The notes beneath the pieces were generated by a model. It ran no database searches and was not told the origin of the DNA. It saw nothing but the letters and a program-made list of their open reading frames with translations. Shown here one piece after another: positions 24,130-35,700 of a DNA stretch of 60,000 bases. Source of the stretch: Cryptomeria japonica (Eukaryota > Streptophyta > Pinopsida > Cupressales > Cupressaceae). A program made the translations under genes and the position numbers. The DNA lies in contig NC_081414.1 of NCBI RefSeq assembly GCF_030272615.1, forward strand, positions 525,741,137 to 525,801,136, given 5' to 3'. Numbering within the stretch: the stretch's first letter is position 1; the number at the start of each line of letters is the position of its first letter.

Positions 24130-24440
24130 TGAATACCTGATCTATTATCATTGATGGGTGGACCAATATCAAATATTGAGTACTCATCAATATATTTGTC
24201 ACAGTTTAATTGTCTTATTTTATTAGAGATATTGATTGTTCAATGGAAAGGAAGGGTGCAAACTTCCAATTTCAAATTATGAAAGATGTTAAAGAAGACA
24301 TTGGGGCCTCTAATATTTTACACTTTGTGACTAATTCAATGCATGCATGTAAGTTATTTGGCTTAATAGGGAAATGTGGCTAGAAAAACATTTTCTAGAC
24401 TCCATGTTATGATCATGCATCCAACAACACATTAAAATAA
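24130..24440 (+). pseudogene. hAT transposase relic, DUF659-like region
   Basis: The frame starting near 24144 reads SIIIDGWTNIKY, then after a stop VLINIFVTV, later MERKGANFQFQIMKDVKEDI, GASNILHFVTNSMHACK, and after stops NIF.TPCYDHASNN. The order W-T-D-like GWT, LIN..VT, K..FQF..LKD..E.IG..NV, VT.N....CK and F.TPC..H is the DUF659 domain of plant hAT transposases. Five stops are visible in about 100 codons. An upstream BED finger (a C..C-like stretch at 23745-23800) and the C-terminal dimerisation region are not convincingly seen. Confidence 0.8.
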
Positions 24441-26599
24441 TTAGGAAGATATGTTGAGTGGAGATAATGGTGGTAGAAGCTAGAGATGTATAGATTTTCG
24501 TTTACAACCATCACATCTCACTTTTGTTGTTCAAGATAATTTCAAGTAAATAATTCTTCAAGCTTACAAATATTACATATTCTAGCTACTTCATTTTGTT
24601 AAAGAGAATACTTGAGTTGGAAGAGTCTCTGCAATTAATAGTGGTCAATTACAATTAGGGTCGATAGCTAGAGGTTGGCACAATAGGAGGAATAAGTGTA
24701 AAACAAAATATCCTTGATGATGATTGTAAATTTATATAATGAAATAAGAAATTATTAAAACTTAAATTAATTAATTTAAAAAATTAATTTATTAATATTT
24801 TAACTCATAAAATTATGTTCCTTATTTGTAATAGAATTCACTCTTTTTCATTTGAGTCTTAATCCTTATTTTAATTTATAATTTTTGTAACTTTTTTGCA
24901 CTTGCAAATAGGATTTCTCTTTTATGTCACCTATTGCACAAATCATAAGATATGTTAAGATAAAGTCTTCAAGCATTTGAGAGATTTATAAGACACTTGA
25001 TAGCACGCTTGGACAAAAAAGAAATGCATTCATAGTAGTGATCCTACTTTGAGATTTATTAAGGAGAATATTAGGCCCATTGTGAACACCACACTTATAT
25101 GGAAACCTATGCTCTAAATCTCAAAAAATATTTAGGAAGGATTGGGAAAGTGCATCCATCTCATGAAGAAGAATTGAAAGAAAGGCTTATGAATTCCCTA
25201 TGAAAAATGTATACTAATGAGGGTCAACTTTTTTAACAAATCAGCTAGCCTTTTTCATTCCTTGTAATTCAACCTAAAGCAAACTAAGGTAATGACAAAT
25301 AAAGCTACATTAGCTTAAATTGACACTATTATATGGTGAATGTCACACGGTTAGGATACACTAGAGTTGATGGTGTTTTCCTCTAGCTCGCTTTCACAAG
25401 TTGCCAAAAAAAAAAATTGCAAAGAAGAATTGGTCCACATATAAATTCATTCAATCAATCAAGAAGAATAACCTTTACCTCTAATTGATCAAAGAAGTTG
25501 GTGATTTCTCATTATGTCTTGCAACTACAAAATCCATAGAGAATTTCGATAAACAATTTTATTTTAGTATAAATTTATTTAAGTTCAAACTTCATAGAAA
25601 TCTTATGGCAATGAGAGAAAAATATCCTAGATTATTGTAACAAGTTCTTTTACATTGGATCAACTAAAGCATCGCATGTATCAATACTGAAATTGTCTAA
25701 ATGTTTGGCATAGTCATTCTTGAAATTTGAAATTAGAAGGCTAAATAAGTTAGCACAAAATCTAAATTCTATGGGATACTTCAAAAGTAATTATAAAGTG
25801 AGTCATACAATTAAAAGAACCAAGTTAATCAATATCCAAGAAATACTTCAATCTTTGGGGATAAATAGTATTTGTAGCAGACCTCTTTAGAAAGTATTAG
25901 TTGCTCTAGAAATTGAGAAATCTAAAAGTTAAGAGACTATTTTATTTACATTTGTTCACATGTCCCCTTCAACCACTCATTATGATATCCAATAGCTAGC
26001 ATTTATCCTAGAGTTTGACAAAGCTGAACCAAAACTTATATTCAATTGTTAATATTTTTTGAGACTAATAAAAGGATTCCATAAAATTAAGGGTAAAACA
26101 TATAGCATGAATTATGATTTATCAATCTATATTTAATTGATGAATGCACATATTTGATCTAAATTTTGGTAGCTCATACTTTGGATGTTATATGTGGTCA
26201 CTAAAAATAACCTCTAAATTATTTTACTAAGAGTAAGTTGCACAAATACAAACTAACAAATGCACATTTGAATGTGAATTGTCTGTGTAATCTTTTTCCA
26301 AATTAAAAAGCTAAATTTTAAGAAAATAATAAAAACAATCAAATACCAACCAAAAAAATACAAAAAATAGCTAATTAATGAGTGGTTTATAATAAAATGG
26401 ATAACCCAAACTAAACTTTTGAATTTATATTGAAAGAGTGGATGGTTTAGATCGAACCTGAAAATGCAGGTAAGATGATCTAATCTGTGATAACAGTAAT
26501 AAGTTTTAAAGGTTTTGATTTGACCCTAAATTTACACAGTTCTCGTGGCTTGTCTAAGCATAAATGTCTGTCAGAGCAATTGCAGCTACAACATGTGAC

Positions 26600-27055
26600 A
26601 AAATTCGTCTATTTTTTATTGATGGATGTCCATACCCTATTCCAAAGCTCCCAAGGGGGCTTTACACCTGCTAATCGCATTCAGTTGGAAGTATCTAAAC
26701 GCACTTTCTGCATAATTCCTGCAATCTTTTCTTTGGGGTATCCTATCAAACGGTTCACGTGCCTTGTCTAGGCTTCCACATTTTTGCATTCAGAATTTCC
26801 GACTGTTATATGCTTTGATGTATGTCTACCCTGTTCCGAAGCTCCCATTTTGGCATAGGCAGGGAGTACGTTGCAAATAAAAAATCACGGAAACCTGTTT
26901 GTTGCATACAATGAAACTTGTACACGGGAACACTACGAATTCGAAAGTTAACGACTACGTTTATCTGGACTGGAACGGATGGGAATCGAATGCCAAGTGA
27001 AAAGACTGGGCCCACAGCCACCTAAGCGGTCGAAGGCTTAGTGTGTGTTGTTTAA
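26600..27055 (-). repeat. Right subterminal repeats with Pol III-box-like words
   Basis: Two tandem modules share cataccctattccaaagctccc (26630) and ctaccctgttccgaagctccc (26827). Beyond them, on the minus strand, gaccgcttaggtgg (near 27020) and ggcattcgattccc (near 26985) resemble the A and B boxes of tRNA promoters at about the right distance. A tRNA-derived SINE head is possible; I see no folded tRNA. Confidence 0.4.
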
Positions 27056-28051
27056 GGCTGGTCGGACATTACACCTACTAATTTTGGTAGTGTAACCCTT
27101 CCTTCTATGACCATTGATAATCGAGGTGTCTTCCAATCCCTTTTATCTTGCCTTTTTCATCTTATTTTGGGATTTCTTGGTCTCTAATTTATCTTTTGAA
27201 CTCCTCTGTGCTCCCTAACATTTTAAAACTATTTTTTATGCATCTTGCCCACTGTCTTCTGCTCGTTCGTTGTGGTACCACCATTGTAGAAGCTTCACCC
27301 ACTTAAGAGATTCGTTCTTGTATTCACTACAAGCTCTAGCTTTTTGGTGTTAAAGGGGAGTTCTTTCTCTCTTGCTTGTTACGTTGTTTGATCATCTCTT
27401 TGATAACAATGTATTTTTGGCATTTCTTTATTATGTTTTTGTTATTATTTATAAATCAATCAATTTTGGCTGTCTGTGGAGGTGGAAACACCAAAATGTG
27501 AGTTTGACTATGGCAAATCTCTTATTACAGCCCTAACATTTCATCTCCATTTGTTTGTGTGTAGATCTGGTGAAGGAAGGTGTTGTGTTGGCTAGAGACT
27601 ACACTTGTTGGACCCTTTGTGAGCTTCATTTTTATCTTTTTCATTCGATTTGTTATCATTCTTCACTTTTCGTAGCATCCAGTGTATAAAACCTTGAATT
27701 TTGGTCATTTTGCACTTTCTATAAGAAACTTCTATACTTTGTTCATACAGGAAGGCATGCACATCATCCTATCGTCCTAGATCATGCATATGTCCTTGAC
27801 AAAGAGCATATGTCCTTGACAAAGAGCATACAGAGTTTACCAGAATCTCAGTGACTACTAATTTTAAATTTCGTGGTTAAAATACATCCATTTGTTGTAT
27901 TAGATAGTTTTGCACTTTGTTTTCATCCTAGTGAGTAAACTTAGAGGTCAAGGAACCCCAAAGCTTTACTCAGAGTGGAGAGGAGGTTATTGAGTCCTTG
28001 AGAGGTTTAGCCACCCTTTGTAGCGGTTCAATTTTCCTACTCTACATAAAC

Positions 28052-29093
28052 TAAATTAAAAACATAACAGTGCTAAAAGTAATTCTAACTACATAGTAGT
28101 TGCTATAGGAAACTAAAACTTAAGCTGCAAGTTCTACTAACTATAACTATCAAAGATGCAACATACCTGAAGTGGCCCTAGCTTTGGTAATTTGCACTCT
28201 CCCATAGATAGATTAATTAATTAAGTGTGCAAAACTTCATGCACAAGTAGCTTGCTTCATTGAAAATACAATCTATTGTTTTCTATTAAAATAAAATAAG
28301 TGTAGCTAAACATAATGATAATCCAACTATATAAACATTATTTGGTTGATTACAAACTTGAATCTATAAGCTAATTGACTCTAACAAACATCTAATAGGT
28401 TTCCCCTTATTCCTTCAAACTAGAAAGAGTATTACTCTTCCAAGTGAGCTAAACAACATTACTAGAAAATAAAATCTTATTACAACTTTTCATCAAACTA
28501 GTTGGAAAAGAGTTTGTTTGAACTCTTATGAAAAAACTAATTTGTTGATGTGCACGAATAGATGGAAATACATATCCAAGTTCTTTTCAAGTTAGAGCTT
28601 GGATTATAATAGATAGTGGATATTGGATTGAGTGTGTTTTTTTCTCAATCGCCACTTTTTACTCAATCAACTTTTGTCACGTACAACTTATTCAATTTTT
28701 TTATTTTATTTGGATGATTTCTATGTTTTTTTCTCCTTCTTATAATATTTCCAAATCATTTAAAAAATAAAAATTTCATTAGGAAATGAGTGAGATATCT
28801 ATATTTTACTAAAACTATTTTTTTCTTTTTCTCTGCAATTTGAATAGTGGCTAGGTGTTGATAGTTGTCAACTACTTCTCATTGTTTTTAGGTGCATGAA
28901 CAAGTCAATCCTTTTATAAAAAAATTAAAATTAAATTATCACCATTGATCATAATGTATTGCTATTATTTAGCATTGACTAACTAAACATACAAATGTCT
29001 ATTAATCATCATTTATCATAGTCGATGCTTCATGGAATTAAGTTAAAGTTTAGAAATGTATTGGAATGGCATTATAAACATGGATTAAAGTGT
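28052..29093 (+). repeat. Repeat C, copy 1, right part
   Basis: Continues the repeat interrupted at 553. The first half matches 43020-43528 (for example aaagatgcaacatacct and aaaagagtttgttt), the last part (28850-29093) matches 51006-51260 (tagcatt.actaactaaaca). The segment from about 28555 to 28800 is missing from the second copy. No coding frame. Ends at ggattaaagtgt where the LINE begins. Confidence 0.75.
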
Positions 29094-29334
29094 TTTGATT
29101 AAGTAAAAACAGGTATTTGAAAGGTACCCGAACCTTGTACAAGCCAGGAGATCAGAAGAACATGAAAGAAATGTGCCAGATCACTTCAAAAAATAGAAAG
29201 ATCCCACCCGAACAAAAAGGGGATCAGCTTACATAACATAAAAAACCAGAAACAAACAACGTAAGGACAACACAACAACAGCAAAAAGACAGAACCTAGA
29301 ACCCCTACAAAAACAGAGACAGAGACCTAAATAC
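29094..29334 (-). other. LINE 3' untranslated region
   Basis: About 240 bp, T-rich on the minus strand, ending with gggtacctttcaaatacctg and a T-rich tail. No domain. Confidence 0.65.
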
Positions 29335-30939
29335 ATTTCATGATATCCTCGGCATGAACAACCATTTGTTTCATGTTTTTCGCCGAGGTCTTTAATTTCT
29401 CCATCTCATGACCTTTGATGTCGCCCTTGGTCCTTGTATTAGCTCTAGTCCCCTTTTCATGACCCTTCTTGTCCGGTTGATCTTTGTCACCATCCTTCTC
29501 TGCATTGTTCTCAAATCTATTGACAGGATGTTCATGTTATCCACCGAAGCTTTGAGGATCTGAACAATTTTGTTCTGAAATCTTCTTAACATTGAGTTCC
29601 AGTCTGTCGATTCTGCTACCCAGATTGTTCATTTTATTTTCCATTCCTTTAATCTCCTTTTTATCTTCCATCTCATTGACCTTTTTTTCCGTTGCTATGA
29701 TTTTACCCACCATACATTCAATTGCTTCTGCATTGTGAAGTACAACAACCAGTTCCTTAACATGTTCCGCCAGGGGTTTATCACCAACCGTCACTCTTGT
29801 AATAGCCATCATATCAGTTTTCAAATTGTTAATATCCTTCGCCATGGTTCCAATGGTATCACAGAAAGCTTTTATAGTATCATAATCACCAATACCACTT
29901 TTATCCCCTTTATCCTCCATTTGCGGATTTATGGTGTTCAAACCCTCAATGTTGCCCATCACCGGGTTTTCCTCCCCCTCTTTATCCTGGCCCTCATCCT
30001 TCTTGTCTCCTCAACTTCCTCCTCAGAATCAACCAGAACATGGTTGATGTCTTTATTATTTCCCTTTTTAGTGTTCTTCCTTTGAATCTTCTTTCCAATT
30101 GCTTTCCCTTTCTTTTTTTTAATAATTTTTTTCTCAAAGGATTTAGTTTCAGACTCCGAAATGTCTGGATCCACCACAATCCTTTTCCTCTTAGCCTTAT
30201 TCCTCCCTTTTTTACTAGTCTCTTCTGAATCTCCCTCAGTCTCCGAATCAAAGTTGAATCCACTGGCTTCACTCTCTGTAGTCTCATCTCTTACATTTTT
30301 GCCTTTAATAGGCTTTTCAATGCATTTCCCCTTAAGCATTTTATAAACCAAAACCATAAGCCCTTGGTGGAGGGCATGGTCACCTTTGGGATCTTTCTGA
30401 ACCTCCTTGATAGTATGGTCCATAGAACAGGCTAGGTAATAAGGCAAGCTCACCTTTTCCCCATGGCGAAAATGGTTGAGCAGGACAAAGTGATGACCAT
30501 AGGCTCTAGTAAACCTACCATCCAAAGTAATGTAGGCGATAGAAGCAAATAAAACAAACCTCCATGGCCTGCATGTCCTCTTTGGGGCATGGTAGGAATT
30601 GTCGATTTTCACCATCTTTCTCCTCTCATCATCCGTGATTGGGAACTTGTCCGCTTCTTTATCCGATATGCTTTGGTCCCTATAAAATTGCATGCCCTCA
30701 GTAATCATCCCCGTAGCCTCAACAATGACCTCCTCATCAACATTCATCATCTGGGACCTGACCAGGATTTTGCCATTTTTCCAGTTCTTGATGAAATAGT
30801 TGGTAATTGTGGGATCTTTCCCACTTAGCCTCTCCATGAATACATTCAGACCCCCCTGCTGAAGGATATCCCACACTTCGTTGTTCTTTCTCCAGTCTGA
30901 GCAAGTGGTGGGCTCGAATCTTTTCTTATTACCTCCCAT
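29335..30939 (-). pseudogene. Extra LINE-associated ORF, unknown function
   Basis: Start ATG at 30939 with an open stretch of 326 codons. The N-terminal 200 residues form a compact domain (CSDWRKNNEVWDILQQGGLN, later CRPWRFVLFASIAYITLDGR and YGHHFVLLNHFRHG). A Lys/Glu/Ser-rich linker follows (KKKKGKAIGKKIQRK). The frame ends with TGA at 29959, and the next frame starts on an overlapping ATG at 29962. It continues as a coiled-coil-like region to 29537 (TAA) and beyond to about 29335. Either the two frames are one ORF with a shift or they are coupled by the ATGA overlap. The N-terminal domain resembles uncharacterised proteins carried by plant transposons; I cannot name it. It lies 3' of RNase H, not where a LINE ORF1 should be. 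Confidence 0.6.
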
Positions 30940-31079
30940 TTTTTATACACTTTCCTTAAAATTCCTTCTCTCTGCTTCAAAACCTCTTCTCTGGTTTATG
31001 TGGATTCCCTGTTAAAATGCCCAGAATCTGTGCCAAACAATTATGAGAAGACACCTATATAAATGCTCATTACCTCTGA

Positions 31080-31817
31080 AATAACCTTGCATCGATAAAA
31101 GTGGAAGAGGCATTAGAAACTATGATTAAAAGTACCACATTGCCTAGCCTGGCTGCGGTCCAGATTAAGCAGGGATTTCATTTCACTTGCAATCTCACTT
31201 TAGCCATAACTAGTAATGATGTCTTCCGATTGGCATGCCAGGTTGGCAGCCCGATCAGCGCAGGAATTGGCTTCCCTATACACGTGTAAAAACACACATT
31301 TCAAATTCCTCACTAATTTTCTTAGTCGCTTTAATAGCATTGCTAATTGACCAAGAAGGCGAGAATTTCATATTTAAATAGTTGATTATGTTCAATGAAT
31401 CTCCTTCACACCAGACTCTAGTGCATTTGGCTTCCTTAGCAAGGATCATCCCATTGTAAGCCGACATAGCTTCAGCTACACAGTTTGTCTGGTTTCCTAT
31501 GGGGATGTTTTTTATGATTTTGCATGTTCCCCATTCATCCCTAAGGACCACTCCACATTCTGCAACACCCGGATTACCCTTTGAAGCACCATCAAAGTTA
31601 ATTTTCATCCACCCATTGGGCGGGTTGACCCATATCACACCCTCTCTAGGATTGATCTGAAAGTGCTCTCGATCCTTTAATCTCCACTTATTGTAGATAA
31701 ATTGATCATCCTTGTCTTGAGGATTCTCTATGCCTCCTATGATATTCATATTTTCCACTATATTTCTTTTTATTTTCTCAAACACAATTTTAGCCTTGTT
31801 CGGTGAATATTTTGTCA
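31080..31817 (-). pseudogene. LINE RNase H domain
   Basis: Signatures of the plant LINE RNase H: WVNPPNGWMKINFDGASKGN with PG following (first catalytic Asp), TNCVAEAMSAYNGMILAKEA (Glu), RVWCEGDSLNIINYL (Asp), and after a frameshift at about 31285 HVYREANSCADRAANLA (last Asp). The start of the frame (from 31824) includes a few codons of the inserted element. In the LINE frame the words just after the insertion would be D-K-I-F-T-E, the usual linker after the WKERN motif at the end of zf-RVT, which shows that both halves belong together. Confidence 0.88.
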
Positions 31818-32717
31818 CCAACATACTAATGATAAAACATAAAATTCACACAACGCTATGCTAAGAAATTAATCTCTCCTCTCATCAAGGGGAGGTTCCC
31901 TATGAAATTTCTCCTCTAATTAGTAAGAAATTAAATTTGTGGGTTGGTGTTGGGCATATAACTCTCTTTTTTCAGAGTTTATGTATTCTCCCTTCACCTA
32001 GTTACAATTTCTCTACCTCTTTAGATACTTAAAGAAAAGAACTATTAGTCTAACAAACTACACAAAGAGTTACTTTTAAGTAGCGCAAAGTCTCCTTTAT
32101 GCTAACACTAATTCACACTGATCGTTACAAATTAAACAATTATAAACTTAGCTCAAAGCTCAAAGTCTTCAAGTATAGATTTCTAATCTATTAAACTACA
32201 AATAACCGCAACAATACAAAGCTTACTACAAGTCACTTAATTTATCAGCAGATTTCTCAAGTATGCTAAGAGCACAAAGTCTATTGGCAAGATTTGAGAG
32301 CTCTCTAACCACGTAGCAATATCTTAAAGATCAAAGAAGTAAAGGTAATATGTATTCAATGGACATAGGAACATTAAATAATATAAACAGCTTTCTTGAT
32401 ACAACACAAAGTTTGCAATCAACAAAATTGTTTTCTTTATTTATTTGATTGAATTTTAACCACAAAAGCCCAGAGTCTTAATTGGGATAAAAATCCAACA
32501 GAGTTTTGCTAAGCATGAAAAAGATAAAAAAATATTTACAAAAAGGTCCTCCTTATATAGGAAAAGAAGTTGAGAAAAAGGTGGGCACAGTTGACTTGTT
32601 CAACCGCACAGTCCCATTTTACGACAACTACTACATAAAGAAAATGTGCAGCTACACAAAAATTGACAACATCTATCGGTGCAGCTGCATGAAGAAAGAG
32701 TGCCAAAAGAGGGTACT
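31818..32717 (-). other. 3' part of the unclassified element
   Basis: AT-rich, no coding frame of substance. Repeated phrases such as cacaaagtct, caaagtttg and ctacaa suggest loosely repeated short words but no clear unit. Confidence 0.45.
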
Positions 32718-35700
32718 TCATTCTTGATTCTCTTCTTCATTGGATTTCTGGAAAACTTCAAATTTAGCAAGGATGGCTTTGACCTCTGCTTCGTTCGGCA
32801 TCAAGGTAGAACTTGTGATGATTTGGACGTGGGACATTGCATCTTGAATCTTCACCTGTTTCTTTTTAACATCCTTCAACATGGATGCGAGGACTTCAAA
32901 GCTGACCTGAATTTCTAACAGTTTATCAAAGGTATCAAGCGAGAAATCATGTCCCGTGCATTGGTCCATCAAGGTAAGGAATTCCTATGATGAGATTTTG
33001 ATCACTATCATATAAATAGCAAGGGAGATCACCAACTTTAGAAAAAATAAGGTCAACCTCGTCGTCACCTTCTTTCTTCTCCCGGTCTAGCTCTGCAATC
33101 ATTAACTTCATTGTCTCTTGTTTATGAGACAATAATGACAAGATCTGAATGTACTTCTCGCTTGTGGGAATTACCTTGTTCTCAACCAGGACATCTATCC
33201 TGAAATCCTCCATTTTGCTCCACAAGGTAGTGCTTTTCATAACTTCCTCAATTTCCTGTGATATAGAGGTTTTGAGTTTTTGCATTCGACTCTGGATCAC
33301 TTCATAATCAGATAATAGTTCCACTGTTGAGCTTATAAGATGAGAGCCTTCTGACCTTAGCCGCGAGATCCATTCGTCCATGACCTGGCCTTTAGCTCCT
33401 ACCTGTTCAATCTTTTTGAGAGCTTCGGTATCTATTGATGATCCTATAGGTTCAATCTCTTGAGAAGATTGTGTTACCTTTAAAAGGGCGTTGGTTAGCT
33501 ATTCACGCTTTTGTTTCAAGACATTTTTCTCATCCCTCTCTTGATCCAATCTTCTCAATAAAGAATTAAGGGTTGTCTGAGAATCTAATTTCACACTCCC
33601 ATGTGTTTCCACCCCGAGCTCCACAACCTGCATGGTATAATCTTCTGACTATATGTTGCCTTTGTCCTTGTCTGACGATGGCACCATAACTTCAGCATAT
33701 TTCCTCTTGGAAGCTGGGTCTACAACCACCCGGGATACTGTCTTTGGCTTTTTCGTTCCCTTAGGCTTTGGAGGAACTAAAAGTTCAAAGTCAAATTCAT
33801 CAGGAGATATTACCTATTTTTTCCTCTTAGGGGCCACTACTTCCATCCAAGAGGGTAGTTTTGGATTGGATGATGGAGTAGTAGCTCCTTGCTGACTTGG
33901 GGTTGAAGATTCAGGGGCAGGTTGACTGGAACTTGGAGCAGTTGTGAGTGTTACTGATGGTGCTGATATTGAAGCATTTAGTGGAACATTTGTTGATGCT
34001 GCCTCTTCAATTACAGGTTGGAGAGTTGAGGGTGTTGTGAGGGTAACTTTAGCACTTACCAATGGAGGAATTGTTGTGATGGTGGTAGTAGTGGCGGGTA
34101 AATCTACCGAAACCTGTTCTACAAGTGCATCTTGTAAGGTTTCATTAAAATCCATCATGGTAGACTCAAAAGTAGATGAAGGGATATCATCTAAATTAGA
34201 GAAGTTGGTTATTGTAAAAAATTGACCAATGGTCTCTGATTGTGTCCTGCCCATACTTAGATCTCCATCTTCATGCAAATCTTCATCCTCTTGGTCAGAG
34301 TCAGATTCAGAGTCAATAGAATGGACGATTACCTGTGAAGTAATTGAGGCATCAACTTCAAATGGATGTAATACTTCCTCTGCCTGTACTTCCTCTTGTT
34401 GAGGAATCTCACTTTCTTCGACCTCTTTTCCCTTTCCAGCTTCACTGGTAGGCAGTTGTTCTGACTCCTTCGTCACTGCTTCTTGTGGTGAGGATCATGA
34501 TTCACCCTTCTTCGACCCTTTAACTGTAAATTTTATTTTGGGCCCTTTACCTTTTGATTGTATCACAGTAGCTGAGGATAGTGCTTGTGAGTCTGCCCTG
34601 CTCTTTGTTCTTGTTTCAGCTGTTGTTGTCTTGCCCAATGGACCATCACTGTTGTCATCATCTCCTGAACTAGTGGGAAGTTGTTTCATCCTGAGATTCT
34701 TTTTTAACAACCAAGCATTGGTGTTTGCTAAGATGGGAGAGATCCTTTGCATAATGGACTTTCTTTCCTTCTTTGACCATTGCACAAGTGGAAGTGGGGA
34801 GTCTACAATCTTCTTCTCATAATAAACAAGGTCCACTATGTCATATGTATCTTCCATAGTCATTGGGATCTTAGGTAGATCCAGATTTTCAATTTGTTCT
34901 AGAGTAAGGCAGCTGAAATCCATCCTTCTTATATCCTCCTCATTCTGACAATCCGGCCAAACATCCTCAAACCTCTAAACATGAGTGTAAGTCCTTTTGA
35001 GCTTGCTCTTTATACCCCGAAAATCAAAATTGGTTCGAGCCTTGAACCTTCTCATGGTATTCCACTGCATTTCTTCCTCCATATTTTTGGCCTTAGGGTT
35101 GGTTAGCACTGAATACCTGCCAATTGACTCTAGGAATTTCAGCCCAGTCCTATGTGCTCGTGATTGTTTCTCATGCACATTAATCAGTTGTCTGCACAGC
35201 TCCATAAGAACGATTTTGTCTGAAGGGAACCTTGGAAGAATGAAGGACTCACCTGAGAAACATCCAATTTGGATATAGGTGAATGTGGGAAACTGTAGAA
35301 ATACGCACCCAAAATGAGACACCCTATTGTAAGCGGCCTCTGATATTCTTCTCTTCTGCAGGCCTTTATCAAAAATGCACTTCCATACAACAAAGAAGGC
35401 GTCATTAACCCTCCTGTAATGATTACCTTGATTTTTGATAGTTAGCTGGTCATAGTACTCCCAAACGGGCACCACTCTTCTGTCACCCTTGGTTGACAAA
35501 CCTGGATACTGCCTCATTGAAGAAGCTACGTAAACCAGGTATGAGGTCATATAAAACTTCAGTGTTACCTTGACCTCTTTCAATTGGGTGCAAAGTGCAT
35601 CATTGATCTGTTCTCCCCAATCAATTCTTGCAGCTCCCTTTCTGATTATATTTATGTAGTAAGTCATCCAGCTTTGGAAATAATGAGAGTCCTTTAATCC

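Larger units (their letters stand above)
21417..27063 (+). mobile_element. hAT-like DNA transposon relic
   Basis: 5.65 kb between 8-bp direct repeats ggacatta, the duplication length used by hAT elements. A DUF659-type transposase stretch lies inside (24130-24440). The very ends (tcttta at left, ggctggtc at right) do not form an obvious inverted repeat, which is unusual. However, a module of about 80 bp near the left end (21485-21565) is inverted and repeated twice near the right end (about 26620-26700 and 26815-26880). The element may contain other insertions; a copia-like primer site tggtattagagctc at 22677 hints at one. The rest is AT-rich with no recognised gene. Confidence 0.65.
554..28046 (+). 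mobile_element. Ty3-gypsy LTR retrotransposon with gag and protease only, host of the left nest
   Basis: Element with two related LTRs (554-1705 and 21192-28046, the latter interrupted) and a 5-bp target duplication taaac at 549-553 and 28047-28051. The duplication is supported by the uninterrupted repeat C copy near 43010, which reads straight through the site. After removing the nested insertions the internal region holds a gypsy-type gag, a protease relic and a Ser/Pro/Thr-rich frame. I see no reverse transcriptase, RNase H or integrase, so it looks like a non-autonomous TR-GAG type element. The start of the LTR is TC rather than TG in both copies; its exact 5' edge is the least certain boundary. 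Confidence 0.75.
21192..28046 (+). repeat. 3' LTR of the gypsy element, split by a hAT-like element
   Basis: Segments 21192-21416 and 27072-28046 match the 5' LTR. The break is at ggacatta, duplicated at 21409-21416 and 27064-27071; the 5' LTR reads gggacattgta at the same place. The LTR ends ctctaca at 28046. It contains a 20-bp tandem duplication at 27787-27826 that the 5' LTR lacks. Confidence 0.8.

Noticed and set aside
30100-30939. Extra ORF as a host gene
   Set aside because: No introns, promoter or homologous plant gene recognised; its position between RNase H and the LINE tail and its decay speak for a transposon-borne frame.
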